Of a stretch of 64,000 nucleotides of DNA, positions 9,293 to 16,211 are shown in pieces. The notes below the pieces were generated by a model. The model saw only the letters and a list, made by a program, of their open reading frames with translations. It ran no database searches and was not told where the DNA came from. The DNA comes from Azospirillum tabaci (GTDB lineage Bacteria; Pseudomonadota; Alphaproteobacteria; Azospirillales; Azospirillaceae). The number at the start of each line of letters is the position of its first letter. Position 1 is the first letter of the stretch. Position numbers and translations under genes: made by a program. Where the stretch lies: NCBI RefSeq assembly GCF_014596085.1, contig NZ_JACCJY010000002.1, forward strand, positions 124,001 to 188,000, given 5' to 3'.

Positions 9293-9847
9293 TCAGGCGG
9301 GAGTCCTCCATTTGATGGAGCAACCCATGCTGGGGATCTGGTCGGTCGGCCCCTGCCCCGTCTGGGCGATGCGGACCATCGCGTGGAACAGTTCGCGCGG
9401 GGCGTCCGGGATCGGCTCGCGCCTGGAGGCGTCCAACCGGCCGCGGTACTGCAGGCAGAGGTCCGCGTTGAAGCCGAAGAAGTCGGGCGTGCAGACGGCG
9501 CCGTAGGCCCGCGCCACCTCCTGCGTCTCGTCGAGCAGATAGGGAAAGGTGAAGCCGTGTTCCGCCGCGAAGCGCTTCATGTTGTCGAAGCCGTCGTCGG
9601 GATAGGCGTCGGTGTCGTTGGACATGATGGCGACGGCGCCGATGCCATGGGCCTTCAGCGCGTTGACCTCCTCGACGATTCGCCCGATCACCGCCTTCAC
9701 GTACGGGCAATGATTGCAGATGAACATGACCAGCGTGCCGCTCGGTCCCTGGACGTCGGACAGGCTGTAAGTCTTTCCATCGGTTCCCTTCAGGCTGAAA
9801 TCCTCCGCCTTCCGGCCGAAGTCGCACACCGGGGTTTCCGCCGCCAT
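9293..9847 (-). CDS. Thioredoxin-fold (AhpC/TSA-like) protein
   Basis: This 184-residue cytosolic protein has a redoxin fold. The active-site-like FICNHCPYVK places two cysteines as C-x-x-C (C44, C47) after the first beta-strand. The rest (DETQEVARAYGAVCTPDFFGFN) matches a widespread family annotated as thioredoxin family protein. I chose ATG 9847 because a GAGGAAAG ribosome site precedes it. The partner and substrate are unknown. It stands alone between two intergenic regions. Confidence 0.85.
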   Translation of the reverse strand: MAAETPVCDFGRKAEDFSLKGTDGKTYSLSDVQGPSGTLVMFICNHCPYVKAVIGRIVEEVNALKAHGIGAVAIMSNDTDAYPDDGFDNMKRFAAEHGFTFPYLLDETQEVARAYGAVCTPDFFGFNADLCLQYRGRLDASRREPIPDAPRELFHAMVRIAQTGQGPTDQIPSMGCSIKWRTPA

Positions 9848-10044
9848 CGTTGTCTTTCCTCCTCGTGGGCCCATGAGCACGCCGCCGGCGCGGCGCGGTT
9901 TGGTGCGTGAGTATATGAGGTGAGGCGAAAGCCGGAATCGAAAAGGCCGCGGCGGCACCTTGTTCGTGCCTGCTCGCGGCCCTGTCGGTCTCCAACCCGG
10001 TTTCTTGCTTCCCGCCCTGCCCCGTACGCTTCGGACCCGACCCC

Positions 10045-10692
10045 TTACGAGGCCATCGCGGCGGCGGCGATCACCGCCTGGGTGCGGTTCTTGACGCCCA
10101 GCGACTTGAAGATCGCCGTGACGTGGATCTTCACCGTGCCCTCGGACAGGCCGAGCTCGTAGGCGATCTGCTTGTTCGACTTGCCGGCCCGCAGGCAATC
10201 CAGGACTTCCCGCTGGCGCTGGGTGAGACCGTAAGCGCTGCGCTCCGCACCATCCAGGCGCCCGCGGCGCGGCGCGGCGTCAGAGGCCGCGGTCGCTGCG
10301 GTGAGCGCACCGGGGGGCACGTAGATGCCGCCGGAGAAGACGAGGTTCAGCGCGCCCATCATCACCTTGACGCTGCTGGACTTCGGAATGTAGCCGGTCG
10401 CGCCGTGATCGAGCGCGCCGCGGATGTCGCTCAGCGCCTCGGAGGCGGAGATCACCACCACCGGCACGCCGGGCTGGAGGCTCTGCACCTCGCGCAGCCC
10501 GTCGAAGCCCGGCCAGTTCGGCATGTGCAGGTCCATCAGCACCACGTCGAACCCGCCGCCGACGCGGCATTGCTGAAGAACCTCGTCGAAGGTGCCCGCC
10601 TCGACGAAAATCGCGTCCCCGTGAAGCTGCTCCAGAAGACGGCGCAGGCCTTCGCGAAAAAGGAGATGGTCGTCACCGATCAGAATTTTCAT
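10045..10692 (-). CDS. NarL/FixJ-type response regulator
   Basis: This 215-residue two-domain regulator has a canonical receiver: acidic pair D7-D8, phospho-acceptor D54 in VVLMDLHMP, and Lys104 in YIPKSS. A LuxR-type helix-turn-helix follows near residues 150-215 (LTQRQREVLDCL...NKQIAYELGLSEGTVKIH). I chose ATG 10692, which places the first beta-strand at the N-terminus. No sensor kinase is adjacent, so it is an orphan regulator here. Two more LuxR-type regulators follow within 2.5 kb; whether they share targets is unknown. Confidence 0.9.
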   Translation of the reverse strand: MKILIGDDHLLFREGLRRLLEQLHGDAIFVEAGTFDEVLQQCRVGGGFDVVLMDLHMPNWPGFDGLREVQSLQPGVPVVVISASEALSDIRGALDHGATGYIPKSSSVKVMMGALNLVFSGGIYVPPGALTAATAASDAAPRRGRLDGAERSAYGLTQRQREVLDCLRAGKSNKQIAYELGLSEGTVKIHVTAIFKSLGVKNRTQAVIAAAAMAS

Positions 10693-11471
10693 GGCCCCGT
10701 CCGCCTTCGTTTTTACCCGTTGCTTCGGATCAGCCCACCCCGGACTAACCGGGCCACCCCGTTGGCGATCCAACTACCCTTTCGCCCCGTGGCTTGAAGA
10801 ACAGCTACCACATTCGGAAGAGGGCCAATATACGGACAAGGGCCATAGGTCATTTGCGGCGCGAAATGACCTGCCTATACTGCGAAGGCCGACTGAACAA
10901 AGCAAGAACTAAGACCTTTTATCTATACCTCTACACGAAAGAAAGCGGCAGCGAAATTTTTTCCATGTTTGGTTGTTCAAAGTGACGGCGGCGAGGGCGG
11001 CCCGTGGAGAAACACCCAATGCGCGCAGAGGATTAGCGCCAATGATCGAAATGCGTGAAAACCTACCCCTTCGGTGCGATGCCTTGTACGGATGGCCAGC
11101 GCTTTTCCTGCGTGAATGCCCCACTCTGCCGCACACGCCTGTACTGGCCTTTCAGCGCAGCCCGTCACAAAAGAGTTATCGCTTGGAGGGATCCGGTCGC
11201 CATTCAGATGCGCTTGACGATCTTGAGTGATCGTCTATCGTTTGATTTACGTGTTACACGCCTAATTTATAAACTGTTTATCACAGTGTCAAGTTTTTTT
11301 CCAGGTTTGATGGATATATACCTGAAATTCGATGCAGTCTTTAAATGAACTCACTTCAGTAAAGACACAGAGCGCCGACGGATAGAGAGCACGAGACAAG
11401 CCTAAAACACAGGCGGCGATAATGCCCGACAAGGGCCTGCCGTGGATGCCTCCTCCAAACAGAGCTGACCC
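10693..11471. other. 780-base AT-richer intergenic region, no gene called
   Basis: The gap between two LuxR-type regulators is much richer in A and T than the surrounding genes, especially from about 10800 to 11400. Several short open frames exist on both strands. None has a convincing ribosome site, codon use like its neighbours, or a recognisable product. The region could hold the promoter and operators of the regulator at 11472, a long 5' leader, or a small RNA. I see no clear terminator hairpin in it. Confidence 0.6.
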
Positions 11472-12215
11472 ATGCACATGAACCATGAGTACGCCCAAGA
11501 GAAAGCATCGCACTCGACCCGCAACGCGGTGACCCCCATGCACGTCTGCCTGATTCTCGACAACAATTCCCTGACCGACACCGTGGTACAGGCGCTTGAC
11601 CGGGCCGGTCGCCATCGTGTGACCGTCTTCCACGACATATCGGAACTGACGCAGAGCACGCTGACGCCCGACGCGATCCTGATCGGCCTTCAGCAGTTCA
11701 CCGCGCTGCGCGAGAACGAACCGATGGTGTATCTGCGGCTGTCACGCCGGTCGCGGATCGTCGTGGTGCTGTCGTCTCGGGAGTTGCTGGACGCCGCACA
11801 CATCCTGGCCTTCGCCGATGCGTGGGTGTTCGAGGACATCAACGTGGACCGCATCAACGAACTGTTGGATCTGGGGCTGGAGGGGCATTGTCTGATGCCC
11901 AAGCAGTTCCTGTCCCGGCTGGGCGTCGATGAGATCCGGCTGACCTTGCTGCCGCGGCTGTCGGAACCGGAGTTCGAAACCCTGCGCCTGCTCGGCCAGG
12001 GACTGAACAACCGGACGATCGCCAACCAGCTCGATCTGTCCGAGGCGGTCATCAAGTCGATGGTGCGAAGCGTCCTGTCCAAGCTGCACTTCCGCAACAG
12101 AACGGAAGCCGGCGTCTTCGCCGCGCGACAGCAGGGCGCGTTGCAGTCCGCCCGGGAAGGCATGGTGCCGCCGCACGTACACGCGGCCCCGGCCCACCGG
12201 ACCGGCACGTCCTGA
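11472..12215 (+). CDS. LuxR-type regulator with a degenerate receiver domain
   Basis: This 247-residue protein has an N-terminal receiver-like fold (from about residue 23, MHVCLILDNNSLTDTV) and a C-terminal LuxR helix-turn-helix near residues 165-225 (LSEPEFETLRLLGQGLNNRTIANQLDLSE). The phospho-acceptor Asp is replaced by Gly72 (DAILIGLQQ), the conserved Lys by Glu121 (AWVFEDI), and the acidic pair by D30-N31. It is probably a pseudo-receiver controlled without phosphorylation. The translation start is uncertain: ATGs at 11472, 11478 and 11538 are all possible. A strong terminator follows. Confidence 0.85.
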   Translation: MHMNHEYAQEKASHSTRNAVTPMHVCLILDNNSLTDTVVQALDRAGRHRVTVFHDISELTQSTLTPDAILIGLQQFTALRENEPMVYLRLSRRSRIVVVLSSRELLDAAHILAFADAWVFEDINVDRINELLDLGLEGHCLMPKQFLSRLGVDEIRLTLLPRLSEPEFETLRLLGQGLNNRTIANQLDLSEAVIKSMVRSVLSKLHFRNRTEAGVFAARQQGALQSAREGMVPPHVHAAPAHRTGTS

Positions 12216-12254
12216 CGCCACGTCGGACGCGCTTCCCTTTGACCAACCGAAAGA

Positions 12255-12284
12255 ATCCCGGCCACCGTGCCGGGATATTTTCTG
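12255..12284 (+). terminator. Rho-independent terminator of the 11472-12215 regulator
   Basis: A perfect 8-bp stem (ATCCCGGC / GCCGGGAT) with a 6-base loop is followed by ATTTTCT, 40 bases after the stop codon. It is a textbook intrinsic terminator for plus-strand transcription. Confidence 0.8.
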
Positions 12285-12365
12285 TCCGCGCGGTGGTTTC
12301 CATCTGCGCAGTGGTTTCCCTTCCAACCGCCGCACGCGCATGCGCACCGCCGCATGGCCCCATGC

Positions 12366-12419
12366 AGAAACGCCGGACCGGCCCGTCACCCCGAAAGGGA
12401 ATGGCGGGCCGGTCCGGCG
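12366..12419 (-). terminator. Long-stem terminator of the 12453-13145 regulator
   Basis: A perfect 15-bp inverted repeat (CGCCGGACCGGCCCG and its complement at 12405-12419) with a 19-base loop lies 34 bases beyond the stop of the minus-strand regulator. On the minus strand the stem is followed by TTTCT, so it reads as an intrinsic terminator in that direction. Confidence 0.7.
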
Positions 12420-12452
12420 CCTGCACCGGTGACAATGATCGCGGGAGAGCGG

Positions 12453-13145
12453 TTACTGGTGGGCCGCCGCCGCGGTCACCGCACCGGCCCCGGCCAACTC
12501 GCCGCCGATGCCGTTGTTCAGCGCCCAGATCGCCGCCTGGGTGCGGTTGGAGGCGTTGATCTTGCGCAGCAGGCTCTTCAGATGAACCTTCACCGTCGCT
12601 TCGGTGATGTTCAGGTGGTTGGCGATCATCTTGTTGCTGTCGCCGTTCAGCAGGCAGCGCAGGATCTGGACCTCCCGCTGCGACAGGCCCTTGCGCGACA
12701 CCGGCATGTCGGTGCCGTTCCCGTTCACCCGGCCGGAGATCAGCAGAGCGGCGAGATGGGTCGGAAACACCTTTTCGCCCATCATCACCAGGCGCAGCGA
12801 CTGGGCCAGCGCGTCGGACGACAGGTCCTTCATCAGGTAGCCGTCCGCTCCGGCCTCCAGCGCGTTGGCGAGGCGGCGGGTGCACAGGTCGCTGGTCAGG
12901 ATGACCATGCGCGCCTCGGGAAGCTGGGCGCGCAGGCGCCGCATGCCGTCGGCCTCCTCCTCGCCCCCATTCACCAGATCAAGCAGGATGAGTTGCGGAC
13001 GCAAGCCGTTCTCCACGGCGTTCAGCGCCTCGCGCAAGTTCCCCGCCTCGGCGGCGATCTGAAAGGGTGAATCGTCGAGAAGCCTCTTCAGGCCTTCGCG
13101 GAACAGCTTATTGGAGTCGATCAGAAAAGCACGCACTGGTTCCAT
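12453..13145 (-). CDS. NarL/FixJ-type response regulator
   Basis: This is a 230-residue regulator. The receiver carries phospho-acceptor D56 (LILLDLVNG) and Lys106 (GYLMKDLSS), but the first acidic pair is reduced to D10-S11. The output domain is a LuxR-type helix-turn-helix (LSQREVQILRCLLNGDSNKMIANHLNI). A GGGAG ribosome site precedes the ATG. The gene is convergent with the pseudo-receiver regulator and separated from it by two back-to-back terminators. No cognate kinase is adjacent. A short Ala-rich tail (ELAGAGAVTAAAAHQ) follows the DNA-binding domain. Confidence 0.9.
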   Translation of the reverse strand: MEPVRAFLIDSNKLFREGLKRLLDDSPFQIAAEAGNLREALNAVENGLRPQLILLDLVNGGEEEADGMRRLRAQLPEARMVILTSDLCTRRLANALEAGADGYLMKDLSSDALAQSLRLVMMGEKVFPTHLAALLISGRVNGNGTDMPVSRKGLSQREVQILRCLLNGDSNKMIANHLNITEATVKVHLKSLLRKINASNRTQAAIWALNNGIGGELAGAGAVTAAAAHQ

Positions 13146-13528
13146 TGGTCAGCTCCCGCGATTTTTGAGAAATTGCTCTGACTCCCTGGGCAATTTTGTA
13201 GGTTACCAATCACCCGAGGTTTCCCCACCCGTGCCCCACCGATGGCATTGACGTGCCGATATTTTGGATGACCTTACCCCTGTGTCGCGCAACACGGTAC
13301 CACTCTGTGGGATTAAAAGAAGAACGCATTGGGCATATGCGCAAAGCTACTTTTAATCATGGAGTACCGCGTCTCTTTTAAAGTATTCCCCATCTCCGAT
13401 CGAATGGATACTTTCTGGCTTTTCTACCACTTTCTTGCACGCAGATGCACGCTTTGGATGCGCGGATGGGAAAGCCGGTTCATGTGGGTTGCCGAAAGTT
13501 CCCACTCCCAAACGGACAGGAGGCACTC
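13146..13528. other. 383-base intergenic region, no gene called
   Basis: This gap lies upstream of the minus-strand response regulator and the plus-strand small genes, so it should carry both promoters. Base composition is AT-richer than the genes. Short open frames are present, but none has a ribosome site or family resemblance that would justify a call. Confidence 0.55.
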
Positions 13529-13660
13529 ATGCCGAAGAAGCGCATCCACCCCTTGCCATCCGCGTCCTATGATCGCCGCCGCCCCTTCACCGTAGGTCAT
13601 AGCACCATGCGGAGGGAGCGCTTTCAACGGATGCGGTGCGTGGTTCGATGTGGACGATGA
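13529..13660 (+). CDS. Small very basic peptide (43 residues), putative
   Basis: A 43-codon frame starts with MPKKRIHPLPSASYDRRRPF and is rich in Arg. Its ATG is preceded by a near-perfect Shine-Dalgarno, AGGAGG, 5 bases upstream (13518-13523), which is the main support. Its 3' end overlaps the start of the next small membrane protein by 13 bases, an arrangement that fits translational coupling. It contains two cysteines near the end (CVVRC). No family is recognised; it could be a leader peptide for the membrane protein rather than a functional product. Confidence 0.45.
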   Translation: MPKKRIHPLPSASYDRRRPFTVGHSTMRRERFQRMRCVVRCGR

Positions 13661-13818
13661 TCGGCGCGGCGGCGGCCGGCTACCTGCTGCTTCTCGCCAG
13701 AAGCGCCTGGAAACAGGGGGAGATGCGCCAGTTCCTGCGCAGCCTCGCCATCGTGGTCGCCCTGTGCGCACTGGTCGCCGGAGCGGTTCTCGCCGCGATG
13801 CTGCTCGATTCGCGGTGA
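13648..13818 (+). CDS. Small hydrophobic membrane protein (56 residues), putative
   Basis: Starting at ATG 13648 the frame encodes 56 residues with two hydrophobic stretches, about residues 3-20 (MIGAAAAGYLLLLA) and 34-52 (LAIVVALCALVAGAVLAAML), separated by a charged loop (RSAWKQGEMRQFLRS). This is a plausible two-helix inner-membrane hairpin. A GTG at 13636 is an alternative start. It overlaps the upstream 43-codon frame and is followed by a strong terminator at 13859, which together support a real transcription unit. No family is recognised. Confidence 0.55.
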   Translation: MWTMIGAAAAGYLLLLARSAWKQGEMRQFLRSLAIVVALCALVAGAVLAAMLLDSR

Positions 13819-13858
13819 GCGTCGGGGACCGACGGGAAACCGGATGCCGGACGCACGA

Positions 13859-13892
13859 AGGCCCCTCCCCGCGTGACAGCGGAAAGGGGCCT
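13859..13892. terminator. Bidirectional terminator hairpin
   Basis: The stem AGGCCCCT / AGGGGCCT encloses a second inner stem (CCGC / GCGG). It lies between the plus-strand small membrane gene and the minus-strand AAA ATPase gene, which end facing each other, so it can serve both. Confidence 0.65.
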
Positions 13893-13921
13893 CCCCGGAC
13901 CGGTCTGCCGTGGATGGACGG

Positions 13922-15508
13922 TCAGATCTGGCCGCGCTCGTGGGCCTGCCGCATCAGCACATACTGCCGCATCATCTGATTGCGGAAGCGGTAGCGGGTC
14001 CAACCCGGCTCGACCACCGGAGCCAGCACGCCGCCATACTCCTCCCGGCAGAGCCGCTCCAGGATGCCGAGCGCTTCCTTGGTCGGCGGAACGCCGCCCG
14101 GCCCGGCCAGTTCCTTGGGGTCGAAGGTTCCGTAGGAGTCCGCCGGGCACAGGGCGCAGGCCAGCAGCACATCCTCCAACTCGGCGCGGCGTTCGGCGGC
14201 CAGCGCGCGGGCGTAGGAGTCGACGATGCCGCGCTCCGCCTCCTGGAGGCAACGGGTGACGGCGTAGGCGAGGTCGTCCCGCTCCACCACCGTCGAGCCG
14301 CGGCTGACCGCGCTGCGGGCCGCGTGCAGGCCAAGAAGCTGGGCGTAGTAAGGCAGACCGCGGACGAACTCGCAGATGCGGTCCACGGCTTCCGGAGCGA
14401 AGGCGATTCCGGCGTTCTCGGCGCCCGCGTTGATGAGCCGCCCGATCTCCACATCGGTCATCAACGGCAGATGCACCGGCACCAGAGACCGCTGGATCGA
14501 CGGATGCTTGCCCAGCAGCTGGTCCAGGTTCTCCGCCACGCCGACCACCAGCAGCGTCACCGGGATCGAGCTGTCGGTCAGGTTCTTGAACAGCTCGGCC
14601 AGCTTGTTGCGGAAGTCCTCGTCGGTGATGCGGTCATACTCGTCGAGGATCAGCAGCACATGGGTGGCGTGAATGCCCGACAGAACCTCGTTCAGCTCCG
14701 TCACGCTGAATCCGCCCTCGGGCAAAAGCTCGTTGAAGCTGGTGAAGCTGCGGCGCGAGGCGAAGGGGTTGTCGATGCCCGACCGATAGTAGGTGGAGGG
14801 GATCTTCTTCAGGAAATGGCGGAAGATGTCCTCGAAGCTCAGCTCCGCGCTGCACGTCAGCTTCAGCGAGAGGTAGCCGGCCTGACCGGCGATCTTCTCG
14901 ATGGCGTTGGCGACGGAAGTCTTGCCGCGGCCCCGGTCGCCGAACAGGATGACGTGCGCCCGCTCCTCCTCGATGGCGGAGATGATGCGCTTCAGCGTGT
15001 CGGTACGGCCGATGAACAGCGAATTCAGCTGCTGCTTGGGCCGCGTCGGCGTGAAGGCCTCGCGCAGCAGGCCGTTCAGTTCGGGGGTGAGCCCCTTCAG
15101 CATGGCCGGCGCACCGACCGCCCCCGGTCCACGCAGGCCGCCGTTGACGGTCATGGTGAAGCGTGGAAGATCCGTGTCGGCAGGAGCCTGGCCGCGCTGG
15201 CCACCCAATCCGCCGCCGGCGCCGAGCGGGCTGTTCAGCGGATCGTGCCGCAAGCCCGACGGGCCGCGCATCGTCTCGCCCAGCCCGCCGCCACCGAGCC
15301 CGGTGCCGGCCGCTCCGCCGACCGGCCTCAGATGCGGTGCCGGACGGCCCGCGAGGGGGCTCTGGGATTGCATCGGCGGATGGCCGTGAGCCGCATTGCC
15401 CGGGGAGGAGCCCGGTCCGGCCGCTCCACCACCCGTGATGCCGCCACCCATGGACATCCGGTCATCCGCATCGGCGGTCGCCCGCCGCTTCCGAAAGAAG
15501 TTTCGCAT
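13922..15508 (-). CDS. AAA ATPase (ORC/Cdc6- or ExeA-like) with a disordered N-terminus
   Basis: This 528-residue protein begins with MRNFFRKRR, then about 130 residues of Gly/Pro/Ala-rich low-complexity sequence. A compact ATPase follows, with Walker A GDRGRGKTS at about 190-198 and Walker B LLILDEYDR near 285. The C-terminal part looks like a winged-helix or lid region. The ATPase resembles STAND/ORC-type AAA proteins that bind DNA or partner proteins; no specific role can be read. It stands alone on the minus strand with a terminator 30 bases past its stop. ATPase call firm, function unknown. Confidence 0.85.
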   Translation of the reverse strand: MRNFFRKRRATADADDRMSMGGGITGGGAAGPGSSPGNAAHGHPPMQSQSPLAGRPAPHLRPVGGAAGTGLGGGGLGETMRGPSGLRHDPLNSPLGAGGGLGGQRGQAPADTDLPRFTMTVNGGLRGPGAVGAPAMLKGLTPELNGLLREAFTPTRPKQQLNSLFIGRTDTLKRIISAIEEERAHVILFGDRGRGKTSVANAIEKIAGQAGYLSLKLTCSAELSFEDIFRHFLKKIPSTYYRSGIDNPFASRRSFTSFNELLPEGGFSVTELNEVLSGIHATHVLLILDEYDRITDEDFRNKLAELFKNLTDSSIPVTLLVVGVAENLDQLLGKHPSIQRSLVPVHLPLMTDVEIGRLINAGAENAGIAFAPEAVDRICEFVRGLPYYAQLLGLHAARSAVSRGSTVVERDDLAYAVTRCLQEAERGIVDSYARALAAERRAELEDVLLACALCPADSYGTFDPKELAGPGGVPPTKEALGILERLCREEYGGVLAPVVEPGWTRYRFRNQMMRQYVLMRQAHERGQI

Positions 15509-15743
15509 CCGTCCCGATCCCAGAATTCCGCGTTGTCGTCACCAGCCGGCCTCGGCCGGTGGTCTGGTCGTCACGTCGCCCGCCCCGGCCCGGCTGGCCC
15601 CGGCTTAGCTGGAGGTGCCCGGCGGCGGCGGTGGACGCATTCCGGATGTAAGCGATGCGTCGCCAAGGGTTGCGTGGGATTTCGGATTATTATCCGGAGG
15701 AGGCCCAACCCTTATGGCGACTCCTTTCGGGCGGTTCGGCGCC

Positions 15744-15842
15744 TCAGAAGCCGGCGGCGTGGCCCAGCAGAGTCCAGACGAACAGGGTGCCGAACAGGGC
15801 CGTCAGACCGGCAAGCTCGCGCAGGAATACCAGGACCGACAT
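15744..15842 (-). CDS. Tiny single-pass membrane peptide (32 residues), putative
   Basis: A 32-codon gene reads MSVLVFLRELAGLTALFGTL, then a hydrophobic stretch ending in HAAGF. Almost the whole peptide could form one membrane helix, interrupted only by Arg8-Glu9. The ATG has an excellent ribosome site (AAAGGAG, 6 bases upstream) and the frame closes with TGA. It lies on the minus strand between the AAA ATPase gene and kup. A role as an accessory peptide of a membrane transporter is possible, but it does not match KdpF. Supported by start signal and composition only. Confidence 0.6.
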   Translation of the reverse strand: MSVLVFLRELAGLTALFGTLFVWTLLGHAAGF

Positions 15843-15925
15843 GGCAATCTCCTTTCATCGATGGCGGCACCGCGCCGGGCGATGGTGAAACGCTCAATGA
15901 CAGCGTCGATGCAGGAAAACGTATC

Positions 15926-15969
15926 AGAACAAAAAATGAACGACAAGCGCTATGTTCTTTTTTTGTTCT
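15926..15969. repeat. 16-bp inverted repeat in the kup upstream region
   Basis: The arms AGAACAAAAAATGAAC (15926-15941) and GTTCTTTTTTTGTTCT (15954-15969) pair with one mismatch across a 12-base loop. The element is strikingly AT-rich for this genome. It lies in the 369-base gap (15843-16211) between the tiny membrane gene and kup, which has no other gene. It may be an operator or a transcript-ending hairpin; the A and T runs would suit either. Confidence 0.6.
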
Positions 15970-16211
15970 TTTCAGGGCTCCGCCACACTTCCGGCCCCGA
16001 TTCCGCTCCTCATTCCGGCCCTGATTCCCGGCCCCACTGCCGGTCACATCGGTCCCCGTCGCCTTGCACGCCGTGGCTGGCGGCCCCGCACCACCGGAAC
16101 CATATGGTTTTGTGGGGAACGGTTGATGTAAGGAGAAGGTTCGCGGCCGAAGCGTTCCGCCCGCAAGGAGGGACTCCCGAACCGGACCGCGATCCGAACG
16201 AACGGACCATC

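Noticed and set aside
10794..11348. Several 60-100 codon frames in the AT-rich region between regulators
   Set aside because: None has a ribosome site, a recognisable product, or codon use like neighbouring genes.
12239..13070. Plus-strand frames over the 12453-13145 response regulator
   Set aside because: The minus-strand product is a clear receiver-LuxR protein with correct start and terminator; the plus frames have no features.
15744..15842. Identification of the 32-codon membrane peptide as KdpF
   Set aside because: KdpF belongs to the Kdp ATPase operon, which is absent here, and the peptide lacks KdpF-like sequence; kup is an unrelated K+ system.
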